This document shows positions 57,452 through 64,000 of a stretch of 64,000 nucleotides of DNA, piece after piece. How positions within the stretch are numbered: the first letter of the stretch is position 1; every line of letters starts with the position of its first letter. Below the pieces are notes generated by a model, which had not been told where the DNA came from, made no database searches, and was given only the letters and a program-made list of their open reading frames with translations. The position numbers were made by a program, and so were the translations under genes. Source of the stretch: Amyelois transitella (taxonomy: Eukaryota; Arthropoda; Insecta; Lepidoptera; Pyralidae); the NCBI RefSeq assembly GCF_032362555.1, contig NC_083518.1, positions 2,430,501-2,494,500 on the forward strand, read 5' to 3'.

Positions 57452-57458
57452 TTTTATA
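57452..57458 (-). promoter_or_regulatory. TATA box of OBP8
   Basis: TATAAAA on the minus strand, 81 bp before the ATG. Confidence 0.6.
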
Positions 57459-57459
57459 G

Positions 57460-58466
57460 TTATTTTACAGGCTATATTTATTTTACTTCGAAGATATTAA
57501 AACTAGCAATTATTAACTTCATTCTGTAAGTAAAGTTTTTTATAGTTAGTTTTAATGTGTAAAACGCTACCAAAGTTTTATTATTCGAAAATATTAAATT
57601 TTATAATTTGAAACTGTCGAAGTATATTTTTGATAAAATATATGTTTAATATAATATTTTAGTTTAATTAAAATGTCTTAACATCTAAGAAATCGGTAAC
57701 GTCTACGTTAATATCACCAACATAGGCGTATTTGTGATTACATCTGATTCATAAATAGTTAATCAAAAAATTATAAATATAAAAATCTAAACAATTTTTA
57801 TTATAAACCTGTTATTTAAAAAAATATATAAACTTATCAAACGAGGATCAAAACGTTACCTTGCGAATCAAAACACAAAAACACATCTTTTTACATGTTG
57901 GAGCGCAATTTTAAAATTGTCACAAAAATTTAAATTTGTTTATGATTTATTTTCATTGGTGATTTGATACAAATTAAGATAACTCTATATTTTATTATTT
58001 TAAGAAAATTGACATAAATTATTGATACTTAAATACTATTTTTTTTACTTTATTTCCTGAATTTTAAACTTTTTTAGTTATATAATAATGCTTCTACATG
58101 AAAATTTTTATTTCTTTTAGTTATATATATTAGTCATACATTTTTTGTTTCCTTGTTCCATGATATTAGTTATTTATGTAGATCTCGTCCATTTCATTCG
58201 ACATAATGTATATGTATGATTTCGTATAAAAGTTGTTTTTACTCTTTTGCAATTTACGTATACGTAATATTTCGTATAACATTGTGATTCAATAATAGAA
58301 GCCCTTAGAACGCCTTGATTTGGCACTATCATGCATACATTGATATTAATTGTAATTATATAGGTATCTACTACGTACAAAGGAAGAATGATGTTGCTTA
58401 TTTTTTATGAATACTGTATTGAAGATACATTGATAAACATGTTGATGAAATTGTAGGTATGTTTTG
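57460..58466. other. Intergenic region between OBP8 and OBP9
   Basis: Very AT-rich, no gene and, unusually for this window, no SINE that I can recognise. Confidence 0.5.
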
Positions 58467-60931
58467 TTATGGAAACACGAAGTTAGGCGGGTCATACTCG
58501 TACAAGCATTTTGTCCCGTAGAATACGCGTTCGCAAACGTCGTTGTACTTTTCCTCTGAAAAAAAATAATTAAATATTATGAGAATGTTATGATCTTCTT
58601 TGTTTAAAAGGGGGAGAGTGTTACGAACTCCTTTGTCTTTTATAACCTTTAAATTGTAATTGAAAATGAAAAGAACCAATAAATGTTTTGAAAAGTAATA
58701 TGCCTTTTAACAACAAATATGCATTATTTTCACTGCGAAATAGCTATGTTTCCTATTATAAAAAAAAACATGAATTTTTTTTATAATTTTCCGCTAATGG
58801 CTTTTGCATTTTGGCACTGCCTATCCCATAAGGGATAAATATGGAAAAGCTTGCATAAAGAGAGTTATGAATGTATAGATGAAGTGAAATAAGTATGCAG
58901 GGATCGTAACAAGTTAAAAGATGCAGTCTATGCCAACCCCTCCGGAAAAGAGGCGTGATTTATTGTAAGTATATAGGTAGGTACTCACGGACGGGCATGC
59001 AATGGTCTACTCCTTTCTTGACTGCTGATTTCATGTCGGCAGGGTACAAGGCTTCTACTTGTTTGTTTATCAAATCCTGATTCAATTTGTCATTTCTCAC
59101 CTTAAGAAAAGAAAAGAAGTCGTCAGCCTCCATTAGGATACTAGGGGTGAGTAACACAGAACTAAAAGGCACTATTAAGATTTTGTAGAAAAAGAATATG
59201 TTTATTTTACATCACAACAAATTCACCTGAACATTATGCTTGTGTTATAAACTTTGACTAAACAATAATTAATACCAGTGGACAGTATTGTTGTGGAAAT
59301 TAGGTTAGGTGTCAGAAGAACCTGTGGTCCAGGTCACCAGGCCCACGGCCCGAGATGACACTATATGTGGTATAAGTATACATTGACTACGTGACATACA
59401 CTACATAGTATAAAACAAAGTCGCTATTTTAGTCTGATTGTCTGTATGCTTAAATCTTTAAAATTACGCAACGGATTTTGATGCGGTTTTTTTGTAACAG
59501 GTAGAGTGATTCAAGAGGAAGGTTTTTATGTATATTTTTTTCCGAATTTTGCACCCGTGCGAAGCCGGGGCGGGTCGCTAGTACATCATAAGCCAATGAT
59601 CTATGACTCCCGTACTTTAGCCCTCCGATGTAGGGAGTCAAGAAAATGCGCAATCCGAATATTATACGACTCGTATAACCGAAAGGTTGGTAGAACTATA
59701 GGTGTTCGTGGGATAGTGAATCGACCGGGCGTTTTTCCTGGTCATATTGTAATTACACATGTCAAATGTGCACATTCGTGCTTTGCCTTGTGGTTCCCAG
59801 CATTTTAATATAGGACCACTGCATGTCTTTCAAATGGATGTTGTAAAAGACGGAGTAAGGCTTATAAACTTGGGTTCTCCTTGTAGGCGATGGACAAGAA
59901 ACCTGTCACTATTTAAATTGCAATGTCATATAGCTGAACGTGGCCTTCCAGTCTTTTCAAGACTGTCTGCCTCGCAAGATATACAGACGTGATTATATGT
60001 ATATATGTAATTCATTTTAAGAGGATAAGAAAAAAAACTTACCACTTGCATGTTTTTGTAAACGCAAGTTACATAACACATGACTTTACGGTCTTCTATA
60101 AACACTCCTTGTTCTATTTTATCAATTTTATCTGTAAGCGAAAAATATTTGTTGCAGGTCATAAAATTTAAATAAAATCTAGAATTGATCCGCCACCTAC
60201 AAAAAAATAAAGGTTTTCCGCAAATCGCGCGGGAACTGTAACGGATGAAAAGTGTCCATGCCCTTTTCCGAATAGAGACATTGGTAAATGGCCGAATAGG
60301 GATTTAAACCTGTGCCTATCTGCGCGCCACGCATTTTACGCATGTAACCTTACCGATTAGACCACCAATGCTCTTAATTAAACCCTTAACTTTATACATT
60401 CAATACGTTGGACTTAATATATTACAAAAAATACGCAAACATTTGACTTTAAATCTGAACAAGTGAAGTAGAAAAAGTATTCTGCATAGAAATAAAAAAA
60501 TCTGCGTACCTATTACGAGAAAGATTAAATTACATATGGACTTTATTACTTTACGTTAAAAAGTAGTCATTACCTTCAGACACTCCAATTTTCGGTACAC
60601 ACTGTTTCTTTACGATAGTCAAAGTTTTCTTCAACTGTGCCCTTGTCATCTAAAATGTGAATTATAAATCATATATTTTTACTTTTTGGGGTTTTTGGGT
60701 TTAATAGGTAGAGTAAGGATATGTTTTTTTTAGTTTATACTGACACGTAACACAATCACCAAATCGTCTTATTTTATTTTATTTATTTGTAAGTTGTTGT
60801 ATTATTTGTAAAAAAAAATAAAAGGAATTGAAGAAGAAATCGAGGTATACTTATAAAAAAATAATATAACTTACTCCATAGCAACTTTGATATAATATAA
60901 TGAGAACGATGAAACAAAACAATCCACGCAT
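58467..60931 (-). CDS. OBP9, class II (LUSH-like) odorant-binding protein, 140 aa
   Basis: Exons: 60875-60931 (signal peptide MRGLFCFIVLIILYQSCYG), 60574-60649, 60043-60131, 58989-59100, 58467-58555. Phases 0-1-0-1. Cysteine spacing 26-3-40-10-8 (KQCVPKI, VMCYVTC, DHCMPV, DVCERV, TKCLY), C-terminus NFVFP. The start at 60931 was chosen because it keeps phase 0 with exon 2; another ATG 8 nt upstream (60937-60939) opens a different frame through the exon and would not join the body. The basic N-terminus (LKKTLTIVKKQC) lacks the NSGK motif of OBP7, 8 and 10, so this is the most diverged class II member. TATA-like TATAAGT at 60977-60983 (minus). Confidence 0.92.
58850..58978 (+). repeat. SINE-B abutting OBP9 intron 4 donor
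   Basis: AGCTTGCATAAAGAGAGTTA to GGCGTGATTTATTGTAAGTA, ending a few bases from the exon 4 donor (58983-58988). Confidence 0.75.
59398..59581 (+). mobile_element. Nonautonomous Helitron-like element
   Basis: In OBP9 intron 3. CACTACATAGTATAAAACAA to GCGAAGCCGGGGCGGGTCGC then TAG, followed by T. The ACGCAACGGATTTTGATGCG core is a hallmark of a common lepidopteran Helitron family; the 31852 element is a deleted relative. Confidence 0.72.
59784..60010 (+). repeat. SINE-A at OBP9 intron 3 donor
   Basis: Nearly full length: head CTTGTGGTTCCCAGCATTTT, tail ATTATATGTATATATG, about 27 bp from the exon 3 donor. Old-looking, with several small deletions. Confidence 0.78.
60280..60365 (-). repeat. SINE-C head
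   Basis: In OBP9 intron 2. The minus strand carries GTGGTCTAATCGGTAAGG (A box) and GGTTTAAATCCC (B box). Most of the body is missing. Confidence 0.7.
60366..60545. repeat. Intronic block duplicated in OBP8, copy 2
   Basis: About 170 bp similar to 55156-55325, including ATTCAATACGTTGGACTTAA. In OBP9 intron 2, whereas copy 1 is in OBP8 intron 4, so plain whole-gene duplication does not explain it. Confidence 0.8.
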
Positions 60932-61019
60932 ATTTTCATAAACAATCACCACTTTTGACAATATCTTCTTTACAGTACTTATACAAACCGAATGACATCA
61001 AATTTAATTATCATTTACT

Positions 61020-61137
61020 TAAATATCAGTAAACGTTTTCCGAAATCCGTAAACGGTCGTTTAACCTTTAATTTTGTCAAATTATACGTTACTTAAACGT
61101 TTAGGCCGGTCACAGCCTAGAAACATTTTATTCATAA
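61020..61137. other. Upstream flank of OBP9
   Basis: Short AT-rich interval before the SINE-C copy; no gene or motif that I can support. Confidence 0.4.
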
Positions 61138-61365
61138 TCCTCCTGGCGTTAGTTCATATTGCGTTCTCACTTCTGCAAATAAATCTGGATAGGTTCTTAC
61201 GAAACCACTTCTCTCTGACCTGCACAACCTTGCAAGGATACCTCGATTTGAATCATGATTACACGATTCAGTTCGTGACATTCAGGTTTCTTCAAAATGA
61301 TACGCACCTCAGCGTAAGAGCATAAGTTTGCATTTAAAGTATTAAAAACATGAAAGTCATTAGAA
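61138..61365 (-). repeat. SINE-C, head-truncated
   Basis: Between OBP9 and OBP10. CCTGGCGTTAGTTCATATTGC to CACCTCAGCGTAAGAGC matches the 3' two thirds of SINE-C. Confidence 0.7.
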
Positions 61366-61967
61366 CAATATATGATGTTGCTAGCAAATATTCAATTTCA
61401 AAAAAAGAATTTTTTTTTTCTTGTAAAGAGAACTTGAAGGAGCATTAAACTCTTTCAATAAAAATACCTAAACAAGTTATATTTCTGTTAAATCATAATG
61501 ATTATAATTAAAACACCTATATTTCCTTAATATAATGAGAATATAATAATACCATCTTAGACAATCTTAAAAATTTAGTAATGTTGAAAAAGTAATATTC
61601 GTTACATTATTCTCAATTTTAACGTTTTCCAATTGTGTATTTACAGCCTATTAGGAAGTGAAGTACAATAAAGCCATTATCATGGAGCCTCCCCAGCATT
61701 TAGCCATATGTATTAATTTTATGCCATCACACGATCATTATGTCAGGTGAACTATAAAAATGCAAAGTAAACAAAAACATATTTATTCATAGTTTCGCTG
61801 TTATTTAATAAACAAATTTATTGTAAGAAGATGATTATTTTTTATATGGATATAAACCGGATAAATATAGTAGACTTGATATTGGATGAAATTTTGTCTT
61901 AAATAATAATATAAATAAATACATTACATATACATATTGTGGGAAATATGCCTTTTTTCAACCACAA

Positions 61968-63914
61968 TTATGGAAAAATGAATGATTTCGGGTCAAAATC
62001 GTACATACATTTCGCCATCCAATAAGCTGCTTCACACACATCCTTATAGTTTTTACCTGAAAAGATATAAAAAAAAATATTTGTGTATTAAATATGTATT
62101 ATGTATAATATTTGTATATTAACACCTCATTAATGATTATGCACTTATAAATTAATCATAAGTCTCATAAAGTAGGTAAGTATGGTTATTTAAAGTTATG
62201 CAGAAAAAGAAGATCACTCTTCTTAAAATTCAATTTTAGAGGAAGAAATGTTACGCGTTGATCCAAACGTTGACATTAATTGATAATAAAATAATAATAC
62301 ATATAATCACGTCTAAATCCCCTGCGGGGTCGACAGAGCCAACAGTCTAAAAAAGACTGATAGGCCACGTTCAGTTGATTGGCATAATGATAGAATTAAG
62401 ATTTAAATAGTGACAGGTTGCTAACCCATCGCCTAAAAGAAGAATCACAAATTTATTAACCTATCCCGTAATCGCCTTCTGCAACATCCGTTGGAACGAT
62501 ATGGAGTGATCCTATTTTTTCATTTATTGATGCCGGGAACCACACGGCACTAATAAAATAATAATAGTTTAATTTACGTTCATAGAATCATGCCACATAC
62601 CAACATCCTTGCAGTTGGTGGCGGCTGCTTTGATTGGTTCTTTCAGTTCCTGTGGGAACATCATGTCAATCTGCTTAATAATGGCGTCGTAGTTGAGTTT
62701 GTTGTTTTTAATCTGAAAATAAAAATACATATTTGTATAAATGGGAAAGAATATAACGTTTCAACGCGAAGCCGAAGTCTTTAAGCGAATAATCTTATGG
62801 ATTAAATTTGGCAAATGATGTGAAGTGAAGTGGCTTCACAGGTTCTACGTTGTTTATATCATAAGTTTACGAGTAAAAACATAACATGTAATCACGTTTA
62901 TATCCCCCGCGGGGTAGAGAGAGCCAACAGTCATCAAAAGACTGAAAGGCCACGCCCAGCTGGCTTGATAGAATTGAGATTCTAATAGTGACACGTAATT
63001 AAGATCCAACAAAAAAGGGCGTACTTACTTGGAAACAACAAAAAAAAGAATAGGTCCACTCCATCTCTTTCCCATGAATGTCTTAAAAGGCGACTAAAGG
63101 ACAGACTTTTATAGTTGAGATTCCTCTTTTAGGCAATGGGCTGGCAACCTGTCACTGATTGAATTTGAATTCCATCTTAGCCACACTGTTCAACGTTGCC
63201 ATTCAGTCTTTTCAGGACTATTGGCTCTGTCAACTCCGCAAGGAATATAGACGTGATTGTATGTATATGTATAGTATTATTAATGGCCCTGTGGATATAC
63301 TTACAACTTGCGTCATACTGTAGACACAGGAGATGTAGCACATCACCCGTCGATCCTCAATGAACTTTCCTTGCTCTATCTCCCCTATTTCTTCTGCAAA
63401 ATTAAAAACCTTTAAGAATAACTATTCGATTATGTTTTGAATATTAATTTCAACTTTTGAGCTTTTATTATGAGTGCAATAAGGTTTAAATGATGAAAAA
63501 AAATTATTATCAACTAAAGCTTGCTAAATCATACAGGAATCTGCACGCTGAATTTCAAATCTTCAAATCTAACGGTTTGGGTTGTTAGTTAATAAAAGTC
63601 AATGCCCTATTTCATTTATATTACCTTCTGTTACATCGTTCTTTGGCATACAAGATTTCTTCATTAATTTCCCGGAATTTTTCAACTGCTGCCTCGTCAT
63701 CTGCAGTAAAAAAAATTAACTTCAATACATGAATTTATATTATGTATCTACTATATCCTAAAAAAATTGTTCCAACTCCTTGGCTTGAGTAGTAAAATTT
63801 ATGTTATACTGATTATTTTGTCAGCAAGAGAATGCTTACCGCAAATGCATTCTCAAATAACAAAAAAATAATAGACACAACACAAAATAAAAACACTGCA
63901 TTCAGAGACGCCAT
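61968..63914 (-). CDS. OBP10, class II (LUSH-like) odorant-binding protein, 146 aa
   Basis: Exons: 63840-63914 (signal peptide, MASLNAVFLFCVVSII then a hydrophobic run ending NAFA), 63625-63700, 63305-63393, 62601-62712, 61968-62056. Phases 0-1-0-1. Cysteine spacing 26-3-40-10-8 (KSCMPKND, VMCYISC, TNCKDV, DVCEAA, AKCMY), C-terminus SFIFP. Close to OBP8 in exons 2 and 4 (KNSGKLMKK, KQIDMMFP). The gene is complete within the window, TATA box included (63951-63957). Minus-strand AATAAA at 61817-61822 is a candidate poly(A) signal. The array may continue past the right edge. Confidence 0.94.
62297..62551 (-). repeat. SINE-A, full length
   Basis: In OBP10 intron 4. ACATATAATCACGTCTAAAT to GATGCCGGGAACCACACGGC. 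OBP8 intron 4 carries a copy in the same orientation. Confidence 0.85.
62881..62996 (-). repeat. SINE-A tail half
   Basis: In OBP10 intron 3. TAATCACGTTTATATCCCCC to GATTCTAATAGTGACACG; faces the next copy. Confidence 0.75.
63041..63272 (+). repeat. SINE-A near OBP10 intron 3 donor
   Basis: Begins at AAAAGAATAGGTCCACTCC and ends TGTATGTATATGTAT, 27 bp from the exon 3 donor. Fourth class II gene with a plus-strand SINE-A at this place. Confidence 0.82.
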
Positions 63915-63950
63915 TATAGAAAAATGGCGTCCATAATTCAATTTTCAGAA

Positions 63951-63957
63951 TTTTATA
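63951..63957 (-). promoter_or_regulatory. TATA box of OBP10
   Basis: TATAAAA on the minus strand, 37 bp before the ATG, implying a very short 5' leader. Confidence 0.5.
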
Positions 63958-64000
63958 CTTACATCTCATGAAACTATGATTGATTGATTATATGTAAAAA

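Noticed and set aside
59506-59992. Plus-strand frames of 77-100 codons
   Set aside because: They run through a Helitron-like element and a SINE-A; the composition is that of the repeats.
1-64000. CRISPR array
   Set aside because: Repeats are dispersed, of SINE size and in both orientations; no regularly spaced direct repeats. The DNA is from an animal nucleus.

Overview
The window is eukaryotic nuclear DNA from a moth or butterfly (Lepidoptera). It is AT-rich, its genes are split by short introns with GT-AG ends, and it is packed with short interspersed repeats of lepidopteran type. The species cannot be named from the sequence alone.

The main content is a cluster of ten complete odorant-binding protein (OBP) genes between 18.4 and 64.0 kb. 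I assembled them exon by exon from splice sites, reading frame and the six conserved cysteines; the numbers OBP1-OBP10 are labels local to this window. OBP1-OBP6 (18.4-43.2 kb) form class I: five exons, intron phases 0-0-1-0, cysteine spacing 25/26-3-42/43-14-8, and a last coding exon of only a few codons (lost in OBP4). OBP7-OBP10 (49.8-63.9 kb) form class II: five exons, intron phases 0-1-0-1, spacing 26-3-40-10-8, exons 2-5 of exactly 76, 89, 112 and 89 nt, and a hydrophobic C-terminus (FP or FA) like Drosophila LUSH. A gene-poor 6.5-kb stretch full of repeats separates the classes. All genes are on the minus strand except OBP3 and OBP4, so OBP2/OBP3 diverge and OBP4/OBP5 converge. Most have a TATA box 50-90 bp before the ATG. 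All ten encode small secreted carriers with a signal peptide, expected to bind hydrophobic ligands extracellularly, for example in the lymph of chemosensory hairs.

Upstream lies a five-exon plus-strand gene (8435-16411) for a secreted histidine-rich protein of 333 residues with a glycine/alanine-rich hydrophobic segment followed by a basic RRKR site. The first 8.4 kb holds no gene I can support.

An extra signal-peptide exon with its own TATA box and a phase-0 donor (21522-21569, minus) lies upstream of OBP1 and has no body exons of its own. It is either an alternative first exon of OBP1 or the remnant of a lost gene.

The rest is repeats. An about 265-bp element (SINE-A) has more than 30 copies and ends in an (ATGT)n tail. 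SINE-B (about 150 bp) has the same kind of tail. SINE-C (about 340 bp) and SINE-D have tRNA-like heads. There are also Helitron-like elements, LINE tails, foldbacks and one small Ty3/gypsy fossil. SINE-A copies sit next to the intron-3 donor in all four class II genes, which may record an insertion older than their duplication.
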